NCBI GenBank assembly: GCA_039105265.1
Contig: JAPFFF010000002.1
Span: 2,170,001-2,234,000, forward strand
Length of the DNA stretch: 64,000 nt
Direction of reading: 5' to 3'
Source: Tritrichomonas musculus
Lineage: Eukaryota > Parabasalia > Tritrichomonadida > Tritrichomonadidae
Shown one piece after another: positions 45,908 to 57,447 of this stretch; position 1 is the first letter of the stretch; the number at the start of each line of letters is the position of its first letter. Below the pieces are notes generated by a model. That model was not told the DNA's origin and did not search any database. It saw nothing but the letters and a program-made list of their open reading frames with translations. The position numbers and the translations under genes were made by a program.

Positions 45908-46811
45908 AGAGGTGAGGCGGCGAAAATTTTTGGTATTTTTTAATAATATTAATACATATTATTTTATTCCAGAATTAAATGTTATTTATGATAATTTCAC
46001 TAATATTTTTTTCAGATTTTTAGCTATAAATCTATTTTTAAAATTGAATTGCTTATATCTTATTATAATTTCAATTTTATCTTAATATAAAAATTCTATT
46101 TACTCAAAATAATAAATAATTTAATTATCAATATTTAATATATAGATGTGAATATAATATTAAAATCTTCGACTAAGAATTATAAATCAAATAATGATTT
46201 TTTATGATTCAACTAACTATCATCATATTATAAGCATGAATTTTTAGTAAATTATTGATAAATATTAAAATAAATACTTATTGTGATGTTGATACCAAAA
46301 TAAAAACAAATGAAATTATTTGGATATTTGTGAAGTTTACATCACTAACGTATATAGAATTATATTCAATATTAAACCTCAATCCTAGCTAAAATTATAA
46401 AAAAAAATTTAAAAATATTTTGATATGTTTGCCAGCACCAGATAAGTTAAGAGATAAACTATAGTTATCCCTTTGGTCTTTAATATAGAAGAAAATTTCT
46501 CTTTAAATTGAAAAATATTTTTTTTAATTTGGACCAAAAACGCATTTATTGAATAGCTTTCTTATTAAAAAATAGAGATCATCTATATACAAATGCAATT
46601 TAATGGTTGAAAAGAAAAAATAATGAAGAATATATGAATTATGACATTTTGAAATATCAATACAATTTCAATTTTTTTTTGATTAAATCTGAAAAAAAGT
46701 ATATGATATGAAAAGGTAACAACACCATAATACTATATTTTTAATTTATTTTTAATTTTGTTGATTATTATTCCTAAAAAAGTTCATTTAAAATTTCGCA
46801 GTCTCACCTCT
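45908..46811. mobile_element. MITE with AGAGGTGAG ends
   Basis: 904 bp. The left end reads AGAGGTGAGGCGGCGAAAAT, and the right end, inverted, AGAGGTGAGACTGCGAAATT. AT-rich interior, no gene. Flanking octamers ATATAATC and ATATTTTA do not match well, so the target duplication is lost or different. It belongs with the two elements at 46822 and 52709 by its end sequence. Confidence 0.65.
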
Positions 46812-46821
46812 ATATTTTAAA

Positions 46822-48248
46822 AGAAGTGCGAGAACCTAAATAACGTATTTTTGTATAATTTAGTATGTTCATTATCTTTGTATCTTATCAAGAATACTTT
46901 AATATTATTTTCATTTTAATATTAATAAACATCTTAATATTCCATTTATTGGTATAAAATGAAATAGATTAATTATTCATCAAAATACTGATCATTTAAA
47001 AAAACTGAAATTTGTTGTGTTATCTCGATATCTGATAAATAAATTAATATTATTTTTTTATTTATATGATTTATTTAATATAATATATATTATATATTGG
47101 TTATAAAGAAAAATAACTTTTTTAAATAATAATATTTGCATTTTATAAAATATTTGTTTTATTTAAGCTTATTTTGAGGGATAGATTGAATTTCTAGGGG
47201 ATAACTATTATTATATATTTATATATATAAATATATTATATCATATTAAAATATAAAAAAAAATCACTCGACAGGCGTAGCTCTATTTTAACTTTTACAA
47301 AACTTATTTTTTTTTCTGGGGAAAACGTTATTTTTAAATTTTTGATAATTTTCGGTTCACTTTTTGATAATATTCGAATGACTTTTTGATAACTTTTAGT
47401 TTATTTTTTGTTTATTTTCGGTTCACTTTTTGTAAACTTTCGATCGACTTTTTGATAAATTATGATTTATTTTTTGTTTATTTTCGGTTCACTTTTTGTT
47501 AATTTTCGGTTCACTTTTTGATAATTTTCGATTGACTTTTTAAGAAGTATCAAATTTTTAGGTAATTCAATTTTTTTTATGTTTTGTTTCTTTATTTTAT
47601 TTATTTTAAAGTAATTTATGTGAAATTTCAAGAAATAAAAGACATATAACACTTCCTAAATACTTATTCAAGTATATTCTATAAATATGAAGAGAAAATT
47701 TAATATGTTTTTTCCATTAAAGAAGTTTTCATCAAAATTTATTGAAAAAAATTATAATCTACTAAAGTAAAGTATTTTCCATAAGTTAATCACTTTTATT
47801 TCTAAAAGAAAGTATATTTCTCAATATTAATTGAAGATTTTTTTTGATTATTTTGATATATTACCCAAATAAACTTTATATTTACATAAAATAATCTGTA
47901 TTTATAATCATTTTCATTCTTTTTTCTTATTCCTATTTGATCAACGAGATAATAATTATATCTTAATTAATGTAAAATAATATAAAGAACATTTAATACA
48001 CTGATATTAGATTTAAAATAACTTGTATTTATGTTAAAAAGTCAGTTACAGTTATCTATTTGATCCAAATATATTATCCTTATTATTTCCATATTCAATA
48101 GTTTACAATTAAAAACTAAAATGTTTATAAAACTACACTTGTCGAATAAATAATTTTAATTTTATGTTTTTTATATTCTATATAGAGCAAATAATATAAT
48201 ATTAAAAAATAAAAGATATTGGAGACTTTTTATAGTTCCCGCACTTCT
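46822..48248. mobile_element. MITE with AGAAGTGCG ends and 8-bp target duplication
   Basis: 1,427 bp. The left end is AGAAGTGCGAGAACCTAAAT and the inverted right end AGAAGTGCGGGAACTATAAA. The left target is ATTTTAAA (46814-46821). The right copy of ATTTTAAA is interrupted by the TTAA-type MITE at 48256-48495; without it the 8 bases match exactly. An 8-bp duplication fits hAT-like transposons. The interior has a tandem repeat and no gene. Confidence 0.75.
47320..47560 (+). repeat. Tandem ACTTTTTGATAA / TTTTCGGTTC repeat
   Basis: About eight loose units of 25-37 bases built from TTTTCGGTTCACTTTTTGAT and variants (TTCGAATGAC, TTCGATCGAC, TTTAGTTTAT). It lies inside the MITE at 46822-48248. The short ORF crossing it is a by-product. 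Confidence 0.6.
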
Positions 48249-48255
48249 ATTTTAA

Positions 48256-48495
48256 GGTACAAATCCAGTACGTTTAGTAACCGCAATTTTTTTTGACATT
48301 CTCAAAGAATAAAATGACATGTTAAATAAAAAACGATTATTTTCATCCATTTCATATAACATGTCATAATGTTTATTTAAATTGTAAAATAAGTGTCAAA
48401 AACAAACCTAGTCATTTTAAACTTTTTCAGAGACATGCAACTATTCAAATAATAAACGTTCTCCTATTCAAAAAATAACGTACTGGATTTGTACC
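48256..48495. mobile_element. TTAA-type MITE (240 bp)
   Basis: Ends GGTACAAATCCAGTACGTT and its inverse, flanked by TTAA at 48252-48255 and 48496-48499. A TTAA duplication is typical of piggyBac-like transposition. The interior includes the inverted pair AAAATGACATGTTAAAT / ATAACATGTCATAAT. It inserted into the target duplication of the larger MITE to its left, so it is the younger of the two. Confidence 0.8.
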
Positions 48496-48593
48496 TTAAA
48501 TTTGTTTGAATTGTTTTTATTTTATTTTTTTTAAATAAAATAATGAACTTGATATATTTCAAAATCATTTTTCTTTTTTTCTTTTGCGAAATT

Positions 48594-48595
<2 letters not shown>

Positions 48596-48632
<37 letters not shown>
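48596..48632 (+). repeat. 37-bp poly-A tract
   Basis: An uninterrupted run of 37 A followed by TAGGTGTGGCAGAGGTGCTG. It could be the 3' tail of a retroposed sequence or simple slippage. No LINE or SINE body is recognisable upstream. Confidence 0.9.
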
Positions 48633-48634
<2 letters not shown>

Positions 48635-48882
48635 GGTGTGGCAGAGGTGCTGAAACCTACTTTACATTTTTAACGTTTATAAAAATATGTATATCTTTTT
48701 ATGTATTAATAATTACTATATAACATTTTGATATTATATTCTATTGCACTTATTTTATATATTTATTATTTAAATGTTTTAAAATATCAATTATATAAGT
48801 TATAATAACACAAACAAGTATCCTATGAAAATAACCCATTCCAGCCACTTGATGGATGGATTGAAATTATAATGATTAATTA

Positions 48883-50298
48883 CCCCCAACTCGCTACAAA
48901 TGATAATTTTTTTGTACGTTATTAAGATAAATTTTAACGAATTAAATTTGAATGAAATTGTGAGAGATAATTGAATGAAAAAACGTATAAAATTAAAAAA
49001 TAGCTCATAAGTAAAGAAGAAAAAAAGATTTTTAAAAACGAATATCAATTTTATTAATAGTATGTCAAGATGCTTTAGTGATAGTAAAATGAAGAAAAAA
49101 GAAGATGATAAAATTTTAATTATCTAAATATTCTGTTAAAATGAAAGAGATATGCAAAAATTGATTATTGATTAATATTGCTTACCCTAAGTACCTGATA
49201 TTTATGCAATTAATAGCGCTCCGATTTTTTTTTCCTCGTTTCTAAGAAAATAATTTGCAAAATATTCTGGCGGCTTTGAGTTTTTTCCAATTTGGTATGA
49301 GAAAATATAATGTTGCTTTAAAGGTGTATTTAATCATTAAAACAAAAATTAAAAATTTTCACTTTTTTCCTCCAAAATCATATTATTTGTAATTTTTACA
49401 AAGAATTAAAAGAGATTCAAATATGAATCACCTCCCAAGTAATTTGGGACCAATGGTAGAATTAAATGAATAAATAAAATTGGCAGCGATATAAGAAGGT
49501 TATTAGATTTGAATAAAATGTTGGAGTATTGTTTAAATTTCGAGTAAAAAGCCATAATTATTGCTATATTTGTATAATATAAGTTATTTTATAACGTAAA
49601 ACTGGCTTTAAACGTAGAAAAAAATTCGAATATTTGTTGGCGAAAAATTAAAGAGAAGAAAACAGGTAAAAATATGAAAAGGCAAAACATTAATTAAAAA
49701 AGAAAAGATTAGATGAAGAAAAAAGCTATTTATATAATCAAATTTAAGTGAAATGTTTGATTTTCAAATCTCTGGAAATAATGAAGAAAATGCTGGTTTT
49801 GGAGTGAAGCATCGTATTAAAAAGTTAAAATCAAGTAATAAAAAATATATTTTGTATCAAAAAATTGAGTTTGAGCGTAAAAGAATTTGGAAAAATTAAG
49901 AGATGATAACCCTGAAAGAGGATATATTAAAGATCTAACGTCGTTCAATTGATTTATCAATAAGAAAACCCTGAATTAGCTTGAATAAAGGATATTGATC
50001 TTGAAAATCGGTCTTTGTTATTTGCCAAATATGACCAACTTGGCACTTTTTTTACTACAAAAGATATAAAAAAATGATATTTCCTTATTTACTCTATATC
50101 AATAATGTTATTAGACTATAAACCATATAATTTCCATTTTAATTTATATAGTTATTTAGTATTTATCTAAAAAAAATTGGTGTTAAGTTGTTTAAGAATA
50201 AAATTGTTAACTTGATAAAAATTTTTCATTTTTTTAGTTAACAAAAAATATGATAACAATAACGTACAAAAAAATTATCATTTGTAGCGAGTTGGGGG
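48883..50298. mobile_element. Mariner/Tc1-like relic with perfect 41-bp inverted ends
   Basis: 1,416 bp. Both ends begin CCCCCAACTCGCTACAAATG, and the match continues for about 41 bases (to GTACGTTATT) without a visible difference. TA flanks both ends (48881-48882, 50299-50300), as for Tc1/mariner. The length suits a transposase gene, but the interior has no long frame; it holds many stops and only hints of former coding around 49,440-50,040. Identical ends with a decayed body suggest a non-autonomous copy moved by another transposase fairly recently. Confidence 0.75.
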
Positions 50299-52065
50299 TA
50301 TTATATATATTGGAATTTAATGATTAATTATGCATTTTGTAATTTTATAAATATTTCATATTTTGTTAAAAAGTTCATTTTAATGAATTTTTACATATTT
50401 TTTTGAAATATCTAAATAAATAAAGAATTTATTTAGTTTATAATTACATTTAAATATTGTACATTTAATTTAATAAAGATATGCTAAATTCAGTTTAATT
50501 TGATTCAGGGGGCTGAGCTGCAAAAAATCAATTTTAAAATCATAAACATTAATAACGATTTTTTTTCAATAAGAAATTTTTATTAAAATATTGAGCAAAT
50601 ATCTTTTTATATTTATATGTATATCATAGATTATATAACTTTTAATAATATTATATATACTATAAAAATATTTAAAATAAATATAAACAATTAATAAACT
50701 TTATATAACTGTATATTCTAAATATTGAACAATTATAAATTCAAATCGTTTCGCATAAAATGTTAATTTGAGAGAAATGAAATAAATAATTTTCTTTATA
50801 TATTTTGAAGTTTAATTAAAATTTAAATCAAATATAGAAAGTTTTTTTTCATTAATTTTTTTTTCATAAATTTTGAATAAAAAAATCTTTGAGAATAAAA
50901 TTGAGAATATAACATTTAAATTCATATCTTAATATGTAATTTATTATTTTATTATATTATAATAATTATATGATATATATAAAATATGTAACAAATATAT
51001 ACAAATAATATAATTTTAAAATACTTTTTTTTATTAAATTTGGCCCATTTTAGGTACGGACAGGGTGAAGATGGGTGGGACACTCTTTTTTTGACCTCAA
51101 AAAGTTTCAAAATCTCTTCGAATTTTAGGTTTTATTTGGTGATTTTAATAAATTTTCTTACCCATTTAATAATCTTTAAATTGGTCATTGAAACCAATCA
51201 AAAAACTTAATATTCATCGAGTTTTTTTTGACTTCACATACTAATAGATCTCTCTTCGTAAGAGATATCCTTCAAAACTACTAATACTATTTGATTTTAT
51301 ACATATGCATTATACATTATAAAACATAAATATTTATAATTACTTTGTAGTTAGTCCAAAAAAGTTAATATAATAATTATTTTTAAGTTTTTTCGATACA
51401 TGATCTTTTCTAACTTTTTATTTTGTAATATTCGATTTCTTCTTTTAATGCTCAATAAAATGATATATTTTGTTTGAACATAACTTCAAAGATAAAGTTT
51501 AGTTTGAAAAATGAATTCAAAAAGTTGAATTAATAAACGGAATGATTCAATTTTCGGCGGTTAGAAAATTAATTTTAAACGATCAAACTCAATATTTTTG
51601 CTTTAAAATATATTATAAGAATAGGGAATATTATTTAAAATGAGGTTCCGCCATTTATAAAATCAAAAAATTCAAAATGACCATTTTTTACACAAATTAT
51701 TTTTTATGGAAAATAAAATGCGATTATCTAATTCACCTTTGATGATTTTGATTTTTTAAATAGTAAATTATATGTAGCTATTAAAAATCTATCTAAATAT
51801 AAAATAACTGGAAAAAGTCTTGGATAGCTTACACATGGGTGAAGTGATTTAGATTCGCACCAAAATTTGCACATATTAATTATTTTTTATGAGCATTAAA
51901 ATGATATAATTATTTGCTATTTTCGTCCACGGGGCCGACTTGTGGCGATATATGATTTTTTGGGGAATCGTATTTTTCTACGCCACTTTTTGAAAACTTT
52001 TAAACTTTTTGAATACTTTTTTATACATTTTTTATTTAATTTTTGCTAAATAATGCATAAATATT

Positions 52066-52160
52066 TAGTTCAAATGGCTTCCCGATTCATCCAGCAATTC
52101 AAGGAGCCTGATTCGGCTTCGCGCAGCCCTGTGGTGATCACTGGTGCGTATATTCCTGAA
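52066..52160. other. Isolated GC-richer island
   Basis: About 95 bases near 50% GC in a spacer of about 20% GC. On the plus strand it can be read as MASRFIQQFKEPDSASRSPV and a few further residues, then it returns to AT-rich DNA. It may be a small piece of a coding sequence copied from elsewhere. I cannot identify it. Confidence 0.35.
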
Positions 52161-52357
52161 AAATTATGTAAAAATAAAAAAAAATTATATCAAAAAAAGC
52201 AAATAGTTATAATTTTAAGAGAAAATTTAAATTTACGATTTTTTGATAAAACTGATTTTTCGTAAAATTTGTTATGACGGTTATGGCCCAATATTTTTTA
52301 TAATCTTCTTTATTTGAGATACTCAATCAAAATGGAATTGTTATTTTCTTAAACAAC

Positions 52358-52542
52358 ATGCTAACTATGCTGCTAAACAATTGATTTATGCTAATTTCAA
52401 GACCACTCAAAACATTTTTATCCAAATTCGATATCTTGTCTAATCAAACGAATCTGTTAACCAGTTTCTCAAATAATATGTTAACCATACTACTAAACAA
52501 TTGATTTATGCTAATTTAAAAGACCGCTCAAAACATTTTAGC
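52358..52542 (+). repeat. Diverged direct repeat, about 70-bp unit
   Basis: Units near 52358-52428 and 52472-52542 share CTAAACAATTGATTTATGCT then AATTT-AAGACC-CTCAAAACATTT. They differ at roughly one base in eight. Confidence 0.6.
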
Positions 52543-52708
52543 GTAATTGATAAAGGAATAGCATTTTTTTAATTATTAAAATTAATAAAATTACTTTTTT
52601 TTAATATAAAATTGATTAAATTATTATTTATTATTTGTTTTAATCATGCGGAAAATTCCCAAAAATGCTTGGGTATATCAAATCCCATTCCCACCCATTG
52701 CTCCCTAA

Positions 52709-53377
52709 AGAGGTGCGAGAGCTGAAAACATATTTCAGATTTTTTTAATATTTTAAAAATAAATATATATTTATGCTTAAAAAAAAATTACAAAATATTA
52801 ATGGATTATTTTTGGATGGGAATAAAATATGAATGTTTTAAAAAATTGAGAATAAGTTAATTCAAAATATAATAAAAATTCAATTTATTTTTGGTCATAT
52901 TATTTAAGTAACCTTAGAATTATCTCATTTTGTTCTTCGCCAAAAATTTAGGCGTCAAATTTTAACCTAATATTTTATATATGTATAAAATATAAATGAA
53001 TATGTTAAAACTGTTATATCATTGATGTATGACGAGATTTTCCATTTTAATAGCATTTCTTTTCATTTTCTGCTCTGCACAATAACTTGTTTATTAAATT
53101 TATAAGTAAAGACTATTAACCATTTATTGTTATAATTATTTCTACGATTAATAAATTGATTCATAAATCATGCTTTTGTTAAATTGATTTTTTTATGTTT
53201 TTTGATGAAGTAAAAACTTTTGTTTTTAATATTTTGTGATGATTAATGATTATATTTTTAAAATAATACTCATATATATAAATAATTTTGAAATTGTTTT
53301 TGAAATATATTTGTTATTTATGGAGATAAATATAAATTAAATTATAAAAAATACGTTATTTTAGCTCTCGCACCTCT
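52709..53377. mobile_element. MITE with AGAGGTGCGAGAGCT ends and perfect 8-bp duplication
   Basis: 669 bp with 15-base inverted ends AGAGGTGCGAGAGCT, flanked by CTCCCTAA at 52701-52708 and 53378-53385. No gene. The perfect duplication and ends indicate a young insertion. It is inserted in the larger transposon at 52640-55585. Confidence 0.85.
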
Positions 53378-54261
53378 CTCCCTAATTGAAAAAGTGGAAT
53401 AAATTTTTATACATTTATTTTTACTTTTATATTTTATAAATAATATATATAATTTATTTAAACATTATTTTAAACTTAATATTTAAAATGTATATATTAT
53501 ATACTTGTATAATTATATTTTATTTTATCTCAGAAAAAGTTTTAAATAATTTCAACTTTTTGAAAATATATTTTATTGAAATTATTAATTTTAAAAAAAA
53601 CATTTAATATATGATAAGATAGATAACTTTTAAAACATAATATTTTTATTGTGTAAAAATTAAATTTAATAAATTATTATGTTATAATATTACATATATA
53701 TAGTAAATATTTGAAAGATATTTATGCAAAAAATCTTGGGAGAACATGTATTCAATTCTTGGGAAAATAACCGATTTTTCCCAAGGACAATTTTCTATTA
53801 AACCTCCAAGGAATTGGCCTTTTTGGTAATCCCAAATTTCCCAAAAATTGAAAGCCCAGCTCTCCCAAGAAAAATTTCATAAATATCGCGAAATAATGTA
53901 GAGAAATAAATTTAAATTGTAATTATTTTGTTGTAAAAAAATAATTTAAGTTAAAATTATATAATAATTTATATTTTTTTTAGAAACTAGTACGAATTTT
54001 TTAAAAATTGGTAATATTTTAATTTTTGAGATGGGAAATCTATCCCAAATTCAAAAATTAAAATATTTTATTTGAAATCTTTGAATAATATAATTCAATT
54101 TTTTTATTCACCTCATCTCTCAAAAAGCTCAGTATATTTTGCTCATAACTCATCAAACAGTTTTTCAAGGACAAATTTTCTTGAAGTAATTTATTGTTTA
54201 GCAAAATATTATTCATTTAATTCATAAAAAATTCACTGTTTTTATAATAATTTTTTTTTTG

Positions 54262-54724
54262 TCAATCTTCAGCCAAATTACACTAATATTCGCTCTAATT
54301 AAGCCGATATTTGCTCTAATTATACCAATTTTCAGCTAAACTACGCCATCTTCGCTCTAACCAAATCAATCTTCAGATAAATTATACCAATCTTTATTTT
54401 ATCTACACCAATCTACCCTCTAACTATATCAATATTCAGACAAATTATGACAATATTCGTTTTAACTACACCGTCTCTCATTTAAACTAACTTTCAGTCA
54501 AATTACGCAATTTTTCTATTTAACTGCACAAATCTTGATTATAACTACACCAATATTCAATTCAACTATACTACAATCTTCAACTCAGCTACACAAATCT
54601 TCTCTCTAACTACATCGACTTTCTTCTATAATATACCAATATTCACTCTAAATACACCAAATTTTTTACTTTAACTGCACCAATATTCAGATAAAATGGT
54701 TTAATCTTCACTCCAACTACGCCA
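54262..54724 (+). repeat. Degenerate minisatellite in transposon core
   Basis: About 20 loose units of 21-26 bases with AACTACACCAATCTTC and CAGCCAAATTA-type words. It occupies the centre of the 2.95-kb transposon, as another minisatellite does in its relative at 30552-32285, though the unit sequence differs. Confidence 0.65.
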
Positions 54725-55716
54725 CAAGCAGAACCTAATTGAATAATCATATTTCATATAATAATCTATATTATTAAATGATTTTTACATTTTATTTAAT
54801 GCTAGCTTATTTTTATACAAAATAAAAAGTTTCCGTTCTTGTTAAATAATTAAAATTTCCAATGAACTATTGAATAATTTATTCATTATCAAGATTCAAA
54901 ATATAATAAAATAACTATTTTTATTAATTAAATATTATCTTGTCATAATTTCATATAAATGCAACATAAATTTGAAAATATTTGATAGCGAATTCGAAGC
55001 ACAGATCCGCAAATCTATTAAAAATGGTTTAATTATCTATTTTGAAGTAAAAAAGCAAACGCTATAATATCAATGAGAATAACTTTCTAGATCAAAGATT
55101 GAATATTTTAAAAATTTAATTTTTAATAATTTAATCTTTTTAAACATGTTTTTAATTATTGAATTAATTTATTTATATTTATAAAATTCTACTATTTAGA
55201 GAACTTCGAGTATAAACACTCTTTTTACTTAAATTAAAAAAAAAAAAACCTTTGATAAATATCGAACATAAATCCTTTAATAAAATTTTTTATATTCATT
55301 TTAACCATTAAACAAAAAGAAATATTATTTCATTCAAATTGTTATAAATTAGTAAAATAAAATTATTTAGTTCAATAACAAAAGATTAAATCTATATAAT
55401 TTTATTGCTTATTTCAGATTTTTAGATATTTTTTATATTAAAATTATAAAATTTTATATTCATGTAAATATATAAGTCTAAGTAATGGACCTAATCCATA
55501 CGTTTATTTTTGGGAATCGATTGAATGAAAAACGATCATTTGGGAGGATTTTCCATCCCAAACTCTCCCAAAGCCGCATGTATAAATAAAAATAAAATTT
55601 TGAGAGAATAACATTTTATATCACATATCAGTTTCATAAAATTTTTTTAAAATTTTTATTTCAATATTTTTAAAAAGTATAAATTATATAAAAAATAATT
55701 GAATTCAAAAAATTGC

Positions 55717-55828
55717 ACCATCGGAAATTATGATGATGGTTCTAAATGAGCGATGTTCATGGGGGTCGTTTCGAAGCTCGTCAGAGCGGAGAAACGTAAT
55801 TGGGGGGATGTTAGGGCTTTAGTCCTAA
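55717..55828. other. GC-richer block of consecutive hairpins
   Basis: In an AT-rich surround: ACCATC-N12-GATGGT (55717-55740); CGTTTC-GAA-[GCTC-GTCA-GAGC]-GGA-GAAACG (55767-55796), a two-layer stem with symmetric internal loops; and TTAGG-N8-CCTAA (55811-55828). GGGGGT and TGGGGGG runs lie on either side of the middle stem. It could be a structured RNA or the end of a lost transposon. No tRNA or rRNA signature fits. Confidence 0.45.
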
Positions 55829-56246
55829 AATCACCACAATTATACACTACTGTTTTTATTCAATTTTTTGAAAAAAAATAGCCAAATACTTTTTTTTTTG
55901 GATAGTTTGATCTTTTTTAAGAAAATAAGTTAATGATACATAATGATTAGCTATTTTATAATAAAATGCTTTTTGCAATACTATTTTAAATAATAGCGAA
56001 CAAATAATGATACAAAAAGTTTAAAATCATATTTTATATTTAAAAAAAATTCTATATATATTTGGTATATTATATTCAAATTTACTATTGAAAATTTGAG
56101 AGCTGTCCAAAATTGAAACAAAGTATCCAAAATTGGATTTTTTGGATAGTATCAAGTTCTCAAAAATTTGTGGACACATTTATATATCCATTCCAAACTT
56201 TTTGAATATAAATACGTTTGGACACATAAGCCTAGAATAAATTTTA

Positions 56247-56753
56247 TTATGTATCCATATCTTGCATCTTGGTTCGAAAATGAACACCATCATTTGTTTT
56301 GTTCATGTCGATAAATTGTACCTCATATCGAACTGGAATGAACATGTTTGAGATATATGGATTAGTGTCTGACTGGTCTTCACTTAAATCAAGTTCTCCT
56401 GTTATATGTCCTAAAGTACTTTCGATGTTGTTCTTATCACTGAGTGTGAAGTACTTATAAGTTCCATCAAGTGCAATTGCTTTAACAATAGGTCTTCCAA
56501 CATTTTTCTTTTTATGTATCTGTCGTAGTGCTTCCGTAAATGCGTACCTCTTATCTTCATCTTGGTTGATGTCTGTAGCAAAACCAATACCTTGTCCTGC
56601 AGGAATCATGAGCTTCCTCATTTCTTCTTTAAATTTGTCTTTCTTTTGGTATTGTTAAGCACGTCGATTATATTCACGACGAAACTGTGATTTTGTATCA
56701 GCATAGACATCTCCAATAGCATCTAAAAAATTATCTTCAATGTCCTTGTTCAT
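56247..56753 (-). pseudogene. Hypothetical Polinton C protein, broken
   Basis: It begins at an ATG at 56753 with a charged helical N-terminus (MNKDIEDNFLDAIGDVYAD) and continues to a block with MIPAGQGIGFATDINQDEDK, ALRQIHKKKNVGRPIVKAI and FIPVRYEVQFIDM near the end. It looks broken about once. A TTTTATTTTATG-like run precedes the start. Not recognised. Confidence 0.5.
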
Positions 56754-56835
56754 GTTTAACATAAAATAAAAGTGAAACGATAAAAATAAAAACAAAGAAA
56801 AAGTTAAAAAATTATTTTTTTAGTTATGACCTATC

Positions 56836-57447
56836 TTATTGGGGGTAATCATCATCATCACCATTATCATCGAGATATGGAAAATGATATTGGAACTCAT
56901 TTCCTTTCGACTTCGAGTCAGAGTTCCGTTGAATTTCGTTCTTCTCCATTGATTCACAGAATTGCTTTATGGCATTCATCACTTGCTTCGGTGATAGCCT
57001 CTTTTTATTTTTTTGGAAGCTGCATGCACTTTCCAACTTATCTTTCTCTTCTTGTGATAAGTATGGTTGAATATGATAAATGCAATTGGACAACTTCCAT
57101 CCATAGGACTTGAACAAGCTTATCGGATCTGGTGCTTTTTTCTTGTCATTTGCTTCAATAGTTTCAATCATGTTTCGAAGATTCTCAATTTCTGCTATCA
57201 TCAATTTCGATCTTGCCAACTTTTCAGCAAAAGAATCATCTGTTGAAGAACCAGATTGTCGAGCATTTTTGAGATATGACACGTCCTTCTTAAGATCGTG
57301 AATACTGTTAATGTACTTCGCCACCTTTTTTGGAGCAAGGTCTAATTTCATCAGCTCGAGTGTGTACATGTCGTTATTATCAATGTCTTTCCAGAGATCT
57401 TTGGCATTGTGATTTATGTCTTCAATGTTATATTCTACCGCAGTCAT
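56836..57447 (-). CDS. Hypothetical Polinton C protein, 203 aa
   Basis: Predominantly alpha-helical with coiled-coil segments (KVAKYINSIHDLKKDVSYLK, EKLARSKLMIAEIENLRNMI), a DPISLFKSYGWKLSNCIYHI stretch in the middle and an acidic end (DDNGDDDDYPQ). The ATG at 57447 is directly adjacent to the end of the next upstream gene at 57448. I do not recognise a family. Confidence 0.55.
   Translation of the reverse strand: MTAVEYNIEDINHNAKDLWKDIDNNDMYTLELMKLDLAPKKVAKYINSIHDLKKDVSYLKNARQSGSSTDDSFAEKLARSKLMIAEIENLRNMIETIEANDKKKAPDPISLFKSYGWKLSNCIYHIQPYLSQEEKDKLESACSFQKNKKRLSPKQVMNAIKQFCESMEKNEIQRNSDSKSKGNEFQYHFPYLDDNGDDDDYPQ

Larger units (their letters stand above)
50299..52639. other. AT-rich spacer without genes
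   Basis: 2.3 kb of very AT-rich DNA. Small GC-rich patches occur near 50,504 (CAGGGGGCTGAGCTGC), 51,055-51,085 (GGACAGGGTGAAGATGGGTGG), 51,929 (CCACGGGGCCGACTTGTGGCG) and 52,066-52,160. These may be ends of further decayed transposons, but I could not pair them. Also holds the direct repeat at 52358-52542. Confidence 0.4.
52640..55585. mobile_element. Second member of the TTAATCATGCG transposon family
   Basis: About 2.95 kb. The left end is TTAATCATGCGGAAAATTCC with CCCAAA and CCCACCCATTG following, and the inverted right end TTATACATGCGGCTTTGGG. The layout of GGGA/TCCC motifs mirrors the TGGGTAA layout of the 30552-32285 element, and an internal TGGCCTTTTT-GGTAA stretch (near 53,817 here, 30,868 there) is shared. 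No coding sequence. A MITE (52709-53377) is nested near its left end. I did not find a clean target duplication, so it is older than the copy in Polinton B. Confidence 0.6.

Noticed and set aside
47467-49048. Short ORFs in the AT-rich spacer (47467-47652, 48800-49048)
   Set aside because: One lies in a tandem repeat and the other crosses the end of the mariner-like relic; both are Lys/Asn/Ile/Phe-rich chance frames.
52053-52265. 70-aa ORF over the GC island
   Set aside because: Only the first half has unusual composition; the second half is AT-rich noise, and no start context or homologue supports a gene.
55717-55828. tRNA or 5S rRNA gene
   Set aside because: The stems do not form a cloverleaf, no B-box-like GGTTCGA is present, and the length does not fit.
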